DNA from: Gracilimonas sp035704785
GTDB lineage: Bacteria > Bacteroidota > Rhodothermia > Balneolales > Balneolaceae
Length of the DNA: 20,076 nucleotides
Assembly: GCF_035704785.1 (NCBI RefSeq)
Contig: NZ_DASSWP010000083.1
Location: forward strand, 1-20,076
Direction of reading: 5' to 3'
This document shows positions 1 through 7,134 of the stretch, piece after piece. A program made the position numbers and the translations under genes. Within the stretch, counting starts at the first letter, position 1, and each line of letters opens with the position of its first letter. The notes beneath the pieces are model-generated. The model was given only the letters and a program-made list of their open reading frames with translations, was not told the DNA's origin and did not search any database.

Positions 1-10
1 AGACGCTTGC
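1..10. repeat. Edge fragment of dispersed REP-like core
   Basis: The first ten bases (AGACGCTTGC) are identical to 19003-19012. That second site lies inside the inverted 15-mer of the element between rlmN and lepB. The window seems to begin inside another copy of the same dispersed palindromic repeat, although ten bases is short and a chance match cannot be excluded. Confidence 0.4.
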
Positions 11-60
11 GCTAGTGCCGGCTTTGTGAAGCATTAAGAATTTTAGTTAGCAAGAATCTG

Positions 61-115
61 TCCCTCTTTGGAGAGGGAATGCGAAATGAACTTGTTCATG
101 CAGCGAGGGAGAGGA
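61..115. repeat. Hairpin-rich intergenic repeat
   Basis: Two consecutive hairpins are visible. In the first, TCCCTCT (61-67) pairs with AGAGGGA (72-78) around a 4-base loop. In the second, ATGAAC (86-91) pairs with GTTCAT (94-99). A further purine-rich arm (CGAGGGAGAGG) follows at 104-114. The CCTCT/AGAGG theme recurs in the palindromic repeats at 2812-2857 and 3029-3073, so this is probably a diverged relative in the same genome. No protein is supported here. Confidence 0.5.
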
Positions 116-143
116 CCGTATGGGGCAACCAAACCTAATCCAT

Positions 144-201
144 CCATCAGACGGCTCTTTGCAGGATTGGAGTGCCCGGCCCTTAAACAGCCGTCAGATG
201 G
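144..201. repeat. Imperfect 13-bp inverted repeat (hairpin)
   Basis: CCATCAGACGGCT (144-156) pairs with AGCCGTCAGATGG (189-201) with a single mismatch around a 32-base loop. It lies 20 bases beyond the stop codon of the minus-strand propeller lipoprotein and could fold in the tail of that transcript. No T-run follows on the minus strand, so a classical intrinsic terminator is not supported. It reads better as a dispersed palindromic element. Confidence 0.5.
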
Positions 202-221
202 GGAGCTTTGGTTCCCATGCT

Positions 222-1421
222 TCATTCAATAGAAACTGGGTCCTGCTCTGCACCTTCACCCGCGCTTTGATATTTTACTGCGACTTTGTATTTCTTTATG
301 AGAAGATCATTACTGAAGGTGGAATAAAAATATCCTTCAGAATCCCTCGCGTCCAGATTCCCCCAACCCTCGATCTTTTCACTGTTTTCGTAAACGTATA
401 GAAGTTCATGCTCTGAGTTATACAGATCCATGACTTCTTCATAAATGGGTGATTCTGTTTCACCGGTTGATGCTTTCCTTGCGTATTCGTTGGGATCGGT
501 GATATTTGTCGGGTATCTCACATTCATCAGGTAATAGCCGTTATCTAAAAATATAGGAGCCCCGACACTTCCTAATGAATAAATACTTATGCTGTTCCCG
601 GACATATAAACACCCGGGCCTAAGGTGCCTTCAAATTCCCTTGTCACCTCAGTGGTGAAAGTAGAATCGTAGTCATAAAAACGATGTCCGTAGCTTGTTG
701 CAAAGGAATACACAAAAAAGTCTTCTTCCATTGATATGCTTCCTCGTGAAGTTGCTCTTTCGAATTCATCGTCTTCCGTTTCAACTATACTGAAATTGGT
801 TACGGCCTCCAGGGTATCGGAGATCTGAAGGATCTTTATATCTGCACCAATGGTTCCAAATTTGGCGCCACTCAAAAGGATTTGGCCGTTTTCCCGAATT
901 CCCACTAAGCTCGCAAAGTTGACCTCCTTGGGTAGATCATAAGTCTTAATAAAATTACCGTTCAGGCCAAACTCATCAATTCTTGTACCCTGAATATTTG
1001 CCACATATATTTTGCCGTTATGGATGGCCATACCAAAAGGATTCTCAAAATCTCCCGGCCCTTTCCCTTCCTGACCTACTGCCCACCTGAGATTCCCTTC
1101 CGGGTCTAAAGATATCATTTTCATAAGCCGGCGATCCAGAAAGTACATGTTGTCATCTTTATCAAAAGTCAGGTATGAAATACTGCTGATGATAGGTTCC
1201 TCAATGAGCGAAAGATCAAAAGTTTCCACCAATTCTATGGAGAACGGAAGTTCTTCCTGATCCTGCCATAAACCTTTATCCGGATTTTGAACCACCCCAT
1301 CTTCTTTTATGATCGAAGAGTTTGTCTCTCCATTTGAACAACCGACAAGAAGTACACACCCGAAAAGAGAAATTTTTAAAAAGCGATCTATTTTAAACAC
1401 GGCAACAATTTTTAGGTTCAT
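222..1421 (-). CDS. 6-bladed beta-propeller lipoprotein
   Basis: This is a 399-residue protein with a hydrophobic signal sequence ending in a lipobox (Leu25-Val-Gly-Cys28), so the mature protein should be lipid-anchored through Cys28. The rest reads as NHL/6-bladed beta-propeller repeats. One is the typical blade edge EGKGPGDFENPFGMAIHNGK followed by IYVANIQGTRIDEF, and LDRRLMKMISLDPEGNLRWA is another blade. Such proteins are common in Bacteroidota, and most have no assigned substrate. No enzymatic residues were recognised. The gene stands alone on the minus strand: a minus-strand terminator at 1529-1565 separates it from the upstream stress-protein gene, and repeats lie downstream. The ATG is preceded only by an A/T-rich tract without a Shine-Dalgarno, which is common in this group. 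The family call is solid, the role unknown. Confidence 0.85.
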   Translation of the reverse strand: MNLKIVAVFKIDRFLKISLFGCVLLVGCSNGETNSSIIKEDGVVQNPDKGLWQDQEELPFSIELVETFDLSLIEEPIISSISYLTFDKDDNMYFLDRRLMKMISLDPEGNLRWAVGQEGKGPGDFENPFGMAIHNGKIYVANIQGTRIDEFGLNGNFIKTYDLPKEVNFASLVGIRENGQILLSGAKFGTIGADIKILQISDTLEAVTNFSIVETEDDEFERATSRGSISMEEDFFVYSFATSYGHRFYDYDSTFTTEVTREFEGTLGPGVYMSGNSISIYSLGSVGAPIFLDNGYYLMNVRYPTNITDPNEYARKASTGETESPIYEEVMDLYNSEHELLYVYENSEKIEGWGNLDARDSEGYFYSTFSNDLLIKKYKVAVKYQSAGEGAEQDPVSIE

Positions 1422-1528
1422 AATTAATTTTTTTGCGGATCAATTTTTAACTGAAGACGACAGAAGCTGCCGTATAGTTTCAATAGAATCCAAAACATAA
1501 AAACAAAGACGAGCGAAAGTACCGATAC

Positions 1529-1565
1529 AAAAAAGCCCTTGCAAGTTAATTAGCTGCAAGGGCTT
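1529..1565 (-). terminator. Rho-independent terminator of the Usp gene
   Basis: AAGCCCTTGCA (1533-1543) and TGCAAGGGCTT (1555-1565) form a perfect 11-bp stem with an 11-base loop. Read on the minus strand, the stem is followed by six T residues (complement of 1529-1534). It lies 25 bases past the stop codon of the minus-strand universal stress gene, so it should end that transcript before the propeller lipoprotein gene. Confidence 0.85.
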
Positions 1566-1590
1566 ATATTTCTATGATCACTTAGAGCTG

Positions 1591-2553
1591 TTACTTCGGA
1601 CGCATTGTGAGCAGAGGTTTCTCAAGATGCTGAGCCACAATAGCGGTCGTTGAACCTAACAGAACACGGGCAATACCGGTGCGGCCGTGGGTACTCATGA
1701 CCACCATATCAGCACTATCATTTGCATAGTCACAGATCTCTGCATGGGCAGAAAATCCCTTCTTAACTATACTTGTCATTTTCACTGATTCTGTTTTTTT
1801 GCCCTCAGTCCGAACAAGATTGTCTTCAAATTCAAGTTCTGCACGCTGAAGGCTTAATCCATGGCCGGAGTTGTTTTTAAAGTATTTTGAAATGTTCTTG
1901 ATCAAGGATTCATAAACAGCGGAATCTTCTTCAATGGCCTTGGGCAGTACTTCCATCCCAATGGTATAAGGTTCAATGATGTGCATCATTACAATTTCTG
2001 CATCAAAAATCATTGCTAAACCAAAAGCTTCTACCAAAGGTGCAGCTGAGTCCTCAGAACCATCAACCGGTACCAGGATCTTTTTGATGGATTTTCCATC
2101 AAAGGCTTGGTCTATACTCAATACGGGCTTCTCTGAGTAGCGAATCACTTTCTCTGTGGTTCCGCTTCTGACATCATCTGTATTGTGGCTTCCTTTATTC
2201 GCTATGATCACAAGATCATATTGGCTTTTATTTCCCTGTTCCGCAATCACCTGAGACGGCTTTCTTCCCACAACATTAACGAGTTGCCCCCGGTGTTCTT
2301 TGGGAATGTATTTCTCTGCAATTTCATGCAGCTTTTCGTTGGTCTGCTTCAACACCTTGGGGTAGATGTCTTTTTCCATATCAAAAGGAACCCCTAAATG
2401 CTGCATGCTTTCATTGTAGTAACTCATAAGTGGAATTACATGCATCAAATCAACGGTACTTCCATACCATTCAATAAATTTGGATGCCATCTTTACTGCT
2501 TCTATCGAAGCTTCGGAAAAATCTGTGGGTACTAAAATATGCCGGGCTTTCAT
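1591..2553 (-). CDS. Universal stress protein, two UspA domains
   Basis: This is a cytoplasmic protein of about 320 residues with two fused UspA domains, each opening with a hydrophobic strand plus P(T/V)D (HILVPTDFSEAS near the N-terminus, KKILVPVDGSEDS in the middle). The C-terminal domain carries a good nucleotide-binding loop, STHGRTGIARVLLGST, fitting the G-x9-G(S/T) part of the ATP motif. The N-terminal domain has a degenerate version (ANKGSHNTDDVRSGTT). An ATG four codons upstream (2565) is also open. I chose 2553 because GGAGG lies five bases before it, and because the resulting MKARHILVPTD aligns with the MNVKRILIPTD start of the paralogue at 3143-4123. The trigger is unknown. Family members bind ATP or AMP and help cells survive stress. 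Confidence 0.88.
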   Translation of the reverse strand: MKARHILVPTDFSEASIEAVKMASKFIEWYGSTVDLMHVIPLMSYYNESMQHLGVPFDMEKDIYPKVLKQTNEKLHEIAEKYIPKEHRGQLVNVVGRKPSQVIAEQGNKSQYDLVIIANKGSHNTDDVRSGTTEKVIRYSEKPVLSIDQAFDGKSIKKILVPVDGSEDSAAPLVEAFGLAMIFDAEIVMMHIIEPYTIGMEVLPKAIEEDSAVYESLIKNISKYFKNNSGHGLSLQRAELEFEDNLVRTEGKKTESVKMTSIVKKGFSAHAEICDYANDSADMVVMSTHGRTGIARVLLGSTTAIVAQHLEKPLLTMRPK

Positions 2554-2624
2554 AACAACCTCCATTAATTAGTTGTTATCCGAATGTAGTAAAAAACTGT
2601 GAAGGATAAGTGAAGGAGGTTAGT

Positions 2625-2661
2625 GGACCGCGGACCGATGAGGGACGACGGACGACCGTTT
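2625..2661. repeat. GGACCGC-type repeat, copy 1
   Basis: Starts GGACCGCGGACCGA and ends CGACGGACGACCGTTT. The same two blocks occur at 2900-2929. This copy has seven extra bases (TGAGGGA) between the blocks. It is built of short GGACCG/GACGAC units and is more GC-rich than its surroundings. Confidence 0.8.
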
Positions 2662-2811
2662 CGCTAAAAACTGGACTTTCTACACTTTAATGGACACTTG
2701 TTACGGGACATTAGCCAGTCAGCATCTCAAATCAGAGGGGGTAGTCACAACATCATTTTTCGAATTTCCCCCCTCCGTTATACCACCAGAGTTTTAGCTA
2801 GCTCTTAATTA

Positions 2812-2857
2812 CAACACAACGTCTTCCTCTCCCGGGAGAGGAAACAAAGGTGAGGGT
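2812..2857. repeat. CCTCTCCCGGGAGAGG palindromic repeat, copy 1
   Basis: A 46-base unit from CAACACAAC to GTGAGGGT. Its centre is a perfect 20-base palindrome, TTCCTCTCCCGGGAGAGGAA. It matches 3029-3073 at all but a few positions. Both copies are in the same orientation. Confidence 0.8.
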
Positions 2858-2899
2858 GGGGTTTTATGGGCACTCAAGCCTTACTCAACCACTGGTTGC

Positions 2900-2929
2900 G
2901 GACCGCGGACCGACGACGGACGACCGTTT
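2900..2929. repeat. GGACCGC-type repeat, copy 2
   Basis: This 30-base copy joins the two blocks seen at 2625-2661 directly, without the 7-base insert, and is otherwise identical to it across 14 + 16 bases. It has the same orientation as copy 1 and lies 238 bases downstream of it. Confidence 0.8.
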
Positions 2930-3028
2930 AGGAATGCGGATCATCCGTAAAATCCTATAATCCGTTAATCTGAGATTCCCAATGATGTACATCCCACAAC
3001 CACCAAAACTATCGCCACCTCCCAACTT

Positions 3029-3073
3029 CAACACAACCTCTTCCTCTCCGGGAGAGGAAACAAAAGTGAGGGT
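3029..3073. repeat. CCTCTCCGGGAGAGG palindromic repeat, copy 2
   Basis: A 45-base direct repeat of 2812-2857. The central palindrome has lost one C (TTCCTCTCC, G, GGAGAGGAA), leaving a 9-bp stem with a single-base centre. The flanks CAACACAAC and AGTGAGGGT are conserved. Confidence 0.8.
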
Positions 3074-3110
3074 CACAGGCTCGATTGGAGGGCCGGTGTA
3101 CTGATTTTGC

Positions 3111-3140
3111 AGATCCTTCGGGGGTACCCTCAGGATGACA
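3111..3140. repeat. GATCCTTCG...CAGGATGAC hairpin repeat
   Basis: ATCCT (3113-3117) pairs with AGGAT (3132-3136) around a GGGTACCC-containing centre. On the minus strand it reads GTCATCCTGAG...GAAGGATCT, which I recall as the outline of a dispersed intergenic repeat seen in many bacterial genomes. It starts 3 bases beyond the TAG of the second universal stress gene and could fold in that transcript, but no T-run follows. Confidence 0.5.
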
Positions 3141-3142
3141 AC

Positions 3143-4123
3143 CTAATCCTTAAGATCGGGCTTGATCGTTATTTGAGGCTTCTCCAGATGCTGGATCACT
3201 TGTTCAGTGGTTGAGCCCAGCAACATCCTTGAAAGTCCTGTTCGGCCATGGGTGCTCATGATCACCAGGTCGGCATTTTCATTACAGTAGTCTACAATCT
3301 CATGATGAGCTGCTATGGATTTCATGATTACTGTTTTGAATTCTACGGATTCTTCATTGCTGTCGTTTTTATGAATCAAAGTATCGTGATACAATTTCTC
3401 TCCATCCTTTACTTCGAAATCATATTCATCAAAATTACTGAAAAATGATTTCAACCTTCCTTTAAAACCACCGTAAACTGCTTTTTCATCAATACCCATG
3501 GTGGTCGGTTCTACTCCATGAATGTCGTGTGTATACATTTCTATAACATTCAAAAACTCCAGTTTGGCACCAAATTTATTGGCCATATCAAATGCCAATG
3601 GAATAGCAGCAAGGGAATTATTTGAAAAATCACAAGGCACCACAATCGTATTTATTTTCTCTACAAACATGGTCTCTGAAAGTGTGAGAACAGGTGTTTC
3701 AGACCTGCGAATTATTTTATCAGTGGCGCTTCCGTGAAAGAAATCAGCATAATGGCCTCCGCGGGCACTCATAATCACAAGATCATATTTTCCTTTTTTG
3801 ATCTGATTTAAGATAGAATCTGAAGGCTTGCGATCAATAGTGACGATATATTCACCACGCCGTTCTTTATCCTTAATATGTTCATTGGCGAACGTGCTGA
3901 GTTCTTTCCTTTGCGATTCGATCAGCTTCGGATAAATATCCTGATTCATATTCAGTGGCACCCCGATCTTATCAAAACTGTCTCCCAGGTATTTTGATAA
4001 GGGAATAACATGCATAAGGTCAACCGTGCAGTCAAACATTTCAATAAACAAATCTGCTGAAGCTAACGCAGCGTTGGTTTTCTCAGATAGATCGGTGGGG
4101 ATTAATATTCGTTTCACATTCAT
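3143..4123 (-). CDS. Universal stress protein, two UspA domains
   Basis: This 326-residue paralogue of the protein encoded at 1591-2553 has the same two-domain layout. Domain 1 begins MNVKRILIPTDLSEKTNA, and domain 2 begins at INTIVVPCDFSNNS near residue 165. The C-terminal domain has a well-formed nucleotide loop (STHGRTGLSRMLLGST). The N-terminal loop (SARGGHYADFFHGSAT) has one residue too few between glycines for the classic spacing, so only domain 2 is likely to bind nucleotide strongly. The start is preceded by GGAG, five bases from the ATG, in an AATGGAG context also found before the paralogue. The pair probably arose by duplication and was later split by repeat DNA. Their shared and separate roles are not visible from sequence. 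Confidence 0.88.
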   Translation of the reverse strand: MNVKRILIPTDLSEKTNAALASADLFIEMFDCTVDLMHVIPLSKYLGDSFDKIGVPLNMNQDIYPKLIESQRKELSTFANEHIKDKERRGEYIVTIDRKPSDSILNQIKKGKYDLVIMSARGGHYADFFHGSATDKIIRRSETPVLTLSETMFVEKINTIVVPCDFSNNSLAAIPLAFDMANKFGAKLEFLNVIEMYTHDIHGVEPTTMGIDEKAVYGGFKGRLKSFFSNFDEYDFEVKDGEKLYHDTLIHKNDSNEESVEFKTVIMKSIAAHHEIVDYCNENADLVIMSTHGRTGLSRMLLGSTTEQVIQHLEKPQITIKPDLKD

Positions 4124-4339
4124 GTTTTCTCCATTTTATTTGATAACTCTATATACAAAATAAAATGATTGCCTGAAATGTTCCCTAAACATCTGTAACT
4201 CATTGGTTATTAGAATAATCGAATATTGATACAGAGCCCAAGACATTAAGTCAACTTCGTATATCTATCTTTGAAGAGAAACCGAAAAATACCCCGTTCG
4301 TTCGCATAGAATGAAAAGGGCCGGATCAGGAAACTCGGA

Positions 4340-5470
4340 TCATTTATCTCTCAGCTGTTCCAAACCGCCTACCATCATCATTCCAATCAAGATTCCGATC
4401 ACCCCGCCCCATATATTTGGATCGTCATCTTCTTTTGAGCCGATCCATCCCGGTACATAAGGTTCTGATTTGATCAGCTTATTCTTGACCGTCTCAATTT
4501 CTACCTGTTTCATCTCATCAAAGGTCGATTCTGCATTCGAAATTTCCCCGAGTCGTTCATACTCCGGCCTGTTGGTATCCGGAGGATTATTCATCAATTC
4601 CTGCACTTTCGGATGCGTCATATACTGTACTTCCGAAACACTGACCTGCTGCACAAACTCCCGGTGCTGATATGGCCAGATCACATACAGCGAACCGATC
4701 AAAAATCCGATCAAAAGAGCAATGGTTTGGGGGTGATATTTGGAAAGCAGCCAGGATAAAAAGCGGGAAAAAATAGCTAAACCGACGATCGCTCCCAATA
4801 TAAAGGGAAGTAACGCGATCATTCCATCTGCAGTTTCCACTCCCCCGATCTTACCTATCTGGGAAAGCAAATAATCATATTTCCGCATGATAAGCAGTAG
4901 ATAGGAACCGGAGATTCCCGGCAAGATCATCGCACAAATAGCTATGCTTCCGCTTAGAAATACAAACGCCGGATGTTCAGGGGTATCGGCCGGAACCAAA
5001 GAAACGATCCAGAACCCAAGTGCCATCCCCAAAATCAGCATCCCTAATTCTACTTTCGAGAACCGCTCCAGTGCTTTGATCAAAATATAGATGGAACCCA
5101 CTATCAACCCGAAGAATAACCCATACACTATTTCGGGATGGGTGAACATATAGATCTGCAGCGGAACTACTTTTGTAAAAAAGGCCAGAGCACAGAAGAT
5201 CCCGGAAAATAAAATGGCCAGGAATAAAATATGAACCTCATTAAACGCCGCCTTCCATTTGAAGGTAAAGAAGAGCTTGATGAAGTTCCCGTTCACACTT
5301 TTGATGGCATTCAGCAAACGCTCATAAATACCAACGATCAATGCCATGGTGCCCCCGCTTACGCCGGGTACAATATCGGCAGATCCCATTAAAAAGCCTT
5401 TTAAGGCAAGGAATGGAGCTTCTTTAAATGTGGTGGTGTCTTTGGGGGAAGTTTTACTTTCGTCAGCCAC
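4340..5470 (-). CDS. DUF368 polyprenyl-phosphate translocase (PopT-type)
   Basis: This 376-residue polytopic membrane protein belongs to the DUF368 family. Members studied in other bacteria (PopT) act in returning undecaprenyl phosphate across the inner membrane so that it can be reused for wall and glycan synthesis. The family signature GFLMGSADIVPGVSGGTMAL is at residues 25-44. A related motif, LPGISGS, at 183-189 suggests two pseudo-repeats. About eight hydrophobic segments are visible. A charged insert near residues 290-350 precedes the last segment. Translation starts at GTG, preceded by GGGGAG six bases upstream. This start lies inside the end of pcm (8-bp overlap), so the two genes should be co-translated. 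Assignment to the family is firm. The exact substrate is inferred from characterised relatives. Confidence 0.85.
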   Translation of the reverse strand: MADESKTSPKDTTTFKEAPFLALKGFLMGSADIVPGVSGGTMALIVGIYERLLNAIKSVNGNFIKLFFTFKWKAAFNEVHILFLAILFSGIFCALAFFTKVVPLQIYMFTHPEIVYGLFFGLIVGSIYILIKALERFSKVELGMLILGMALGFWIVSLVPADTPEHPAFVFLSGSIAICAMILPGISGSYLLLIMRKYDYLLSQIGKIGGVETADGMIALLPFILGAIVGLAIFSRFLSWLLSKYHPQTIALLIGFLIGSLYVIWPYQHREFVQQVSVSEVQYMTHPKVQELMNNPPDTNRPEYERLGEISNAESTFDEMKQVEIETVKNKLIKSEPYVPGWIGSKEDDDPNIWGGVIGILIGMMMVGGLEQLRDK

Positions 5471-6122
5471 TATTTTCTCCCCAACCTTTTTCGCCGATCA
5501 ACGGTACGAATTTGAAATCAGCCAGCTCTTCCCGCTCATATTCCTTTTCTGAGACCCTTGTAATTCGCAGCATCATCTGTTTTTCATCGTCTCCCACAGG
5601 GATCACCAATCGCCCACCGATATTCAGTTGCTGCACCAGATCATCCGGCACAACGGGCGCGCCGGCGGTTACCACAATACCGTCGTAAGGCGCATAAGTT
5701 GACCACCCGAGTGTGCCGTCTCCCACTTTCAGCATAGCCTTATAGCCAAATTCTTTAAGGGCTTCTTTTGCCCGGTGATACAATTCACTGTGGCGCTCTA
5801 CGCTATACACATCGGCCCCAAGTTCACACAATATCATACACTGATACCCTGAGCCGGTTCCAATCTCCAGTATCTTATCTCCGGGCTCAATGGCCAGCAA
5901 TTCGGTTTGTGCCGCTACTGTAAAGGGCTGCGAGATGGTTTGCCCCATTCCGATCGGTAAGGCTGTATCATTGTAGGCCTTGGTGTGAAGGGCTGTATCG
6001 ATCAGCTTGTGACGCGGGATTTTCCCAATGGCAGTCAGTACGCGCCGGTCTTCTATGCCTTTTTCTTTCAAAAGCTCTACTAATTGCTTTCTGGGCCGAA
6101 CAAATCTGCGATCTTGTTGCAA
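5463..6122 (-). CDS. pcm: Protein-L-isoaspartate O-methyltransferase
   Basis: This 219-residue SAM-dependent enzyme methylates abnormal L-isoaspartyl residues and so starts their repair. The family substrate-site motif MGQTISQPFTVA is at residues 59-70. The SAM-binding motif I, ILEIGTGSGYQ, is at 84-94, followed by the acidic loop VYSVERH. Motifs II and III are DGIVVTAGAP and GGRLVIPVGD. Length is normal for the family. The start is TTG, with no ATG in a suitable place and no clear Shine-Dalgarno, so the first few residues are uncertain. The alignment with the usual family N-terminus (LLKEKGIEDRRVLTAIGKIPRH) shows that little can be missing. It is first in a two-gene unit with the DUF368 gene and diverges from lgt. 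Confidence 0.92.
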   Translation of the reverse strand: MQQDRRFVRPRKQLVELLKEKGIEDRRVLTAIGKIPRHKLIDTALHTKAYNDTALPIGMGQTISQPFTVAAQTELLAIEPGDKILEIGTGSGYQCMILCELGADVYSVERHSELYHRAKEALKEFGYKAMLKVGDGTLGWSTYAPYDGIVVTAGAPVVPDDLVQQLNIGGRLVIPVGDDEKQMMLRITRVSEKEYEREELADFKFVPLIGEKGWGENSG

Positions 6123-6294
6123 AGTATTTTCGTTTATCTATCTTTTGGTCTGTTTAACAAGTATAGGCATTTGGTTCAAAAAATGAGGTGATAATTTTAC
6201 ACGATCTCTTAAAAAAGCCCGCTTTCTTTAATTGGATTTTTTTATCGTACACAGCTTCTTATTTTCTGCCTGAACTTTCCAATCAATCGATCTT

Positions 6295-7134
6295 ATGATT
6301 TTAGCACTGTTTGATAATCTGACATGGGGTATTGACCCCGTAATTTTTGAATTGGGCCCCCTGGCACCACGTTGGTACGGTATTTTATTTGCCGGGGCAT
6401 TTGTTGCCGGATATTTATTCGGCGTGAAGATGTGGAAAGATGCCGGACGCAAGGTTGAGGAGATGGAGAATATTCTCACCTGGATCCTGGTTGGTACCGT
6501 TATCGGCGCACGCCTTGGGCATGTTATCTTTTATGACCCATCTTATTATCTCAGAAATTTAGATCAGGTGCTTGCTGTTTGGAATGGAGGTTTGGCAAGT
6601 CATGGTGCGGCTATAGCTATTATAATCACCATATATTACCTGGCTAAGAAAACCCCAAAGATGAACTTTTGGTGGCTGGCTGACCGCGTGGTAATTCCAA
6701 CGGCTATTGGCGGTGCATTTATCCGTTTCGGAAATTTCACGAATTCTGAAATATACGGGCATGAAACGGACGCTCCATGGGGCGTTATCTTTTCAAACCT
6801 TCCGGGTGCAGCGGGAATGATCCCCCGTCACCCGACCATGCTCTATGAAGCTATTTTGTGCCTCCTTGTTTTTGCTGTTCTATGGACCATCTACAAAAAA
6901 TATGAGGCAAATCCACCCAGCGGATCTTTATTTGGAACCTTTTTGATCTTACTGTTCTCAGGACGATTCTTCCTCGAATACACCAAGGTCCCCCAGGCTG
7001 ACTTTGCCAGCGATTGGGCCTTAAATATGGGACAGATACTGAGTATACCGATGGTGTTGATCGGGCTCTATATTGTCATCAAGATGGTGAACTGGAACGA
7101 GAAAGGAACCAATCTAAAAACGGCAGATTCCTAA
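6295..7134 (+). CDS. lgt: Prolipoprotein diacylglyceryl transferase
   Basis: This 279-residue inner-membrane enzyme transfers diacylglycerol from phosphatidylglycerol to the lipobox cysteine of prolipoproteins, the first step of lipoprotein maturation. About seven membrane segments are visible. The key residues line up with the E. coli enzyme: His103 in ASHGAAIAI, and Arg144 and Asn147 in the signature FIRFGNFTNSEIYG. RHPTMLYEA follows at 178-186. At the position of the second essential arginine of the E. coli protein (R239) this one has Lys231 (FLEYTKVPQ), a form I recall from Bacteroidota homologues. The 172 bp back to the divergent pcm start must hold its promoter. No Shine-Dalgarno is seen. 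The stop codon overlaps that of the convergent porin gene. Confidence 0.95.
   Translation: MILALFDNLTWGIDPVIFELGPLAPRWYGILFAGAFVAGYLFGVKMWKDAGRKVEEMENILTWILVGTVIGARLGHVIFYDPSYYLRNLDQVLAVWNGGLASHGAAIAIIITIYYLAKKTPKMNFWWLADRVVIPTAIGGAFIRFGNFTNSEIYGHETDAPWGVIFSNLPGAAGMIPRHPTMLYEAILCLLVFAVLWTIYKKYEANPPSGSLFGTFLILLFSGRFFLEYTKVPQADFASDWALNMGQILSIPMVLIGLYIVIKMVNWNEKGTNLKTADS

Larger units (their letters stand above)
2554..3142. other. Repeat-mosaic intergenic region
   Basis: This stretch of about 590 bp lies between two co-oriented universal stress genes and has no credible gene. The 63-codon open frame on the minus strand at 2885-3076 consists of repeat sequence and has no family resemblance. The region holds two copies of a GGACCGC-type repeat, two copies of a CCTCTCC/GGAGAGG palindromic repeat, and a GATCC...GGATG hairpin at its right end. 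These are listed separately. Parts of 2662-2811 and 2930-3028 show nothing I can assign. Confidence 0.7.

Noticed and set aside
2885..3076. 63-codon open frame on the minus strand between the two stress genes
   Set aside because: It lies across repeat sequence, has no recognisable domain, signal peptide or ribosome-binding site, and its reading is explained by the two repeat copies it covers.
2566..3142. CRISPR array suggested by repeated units
   Set aside because: Only two copies of each of two different repeats, with spacers over 170 bp and no cas genes.
4124..4339. Possible terminator or small RNA between the DUF368 and Usp genes
   Set aside because: I found no convincing stem with a T-run on the minus strand and no other structure in these 216 bases.
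6885..7134. Loss of the second essential arginine in Lgt (Lys231)
   Set aside because: Lysine at this position is, as far as I recall, usual in Bacteroidota-type Lgt. The other key residues are intact, so no loss of function is inferred.
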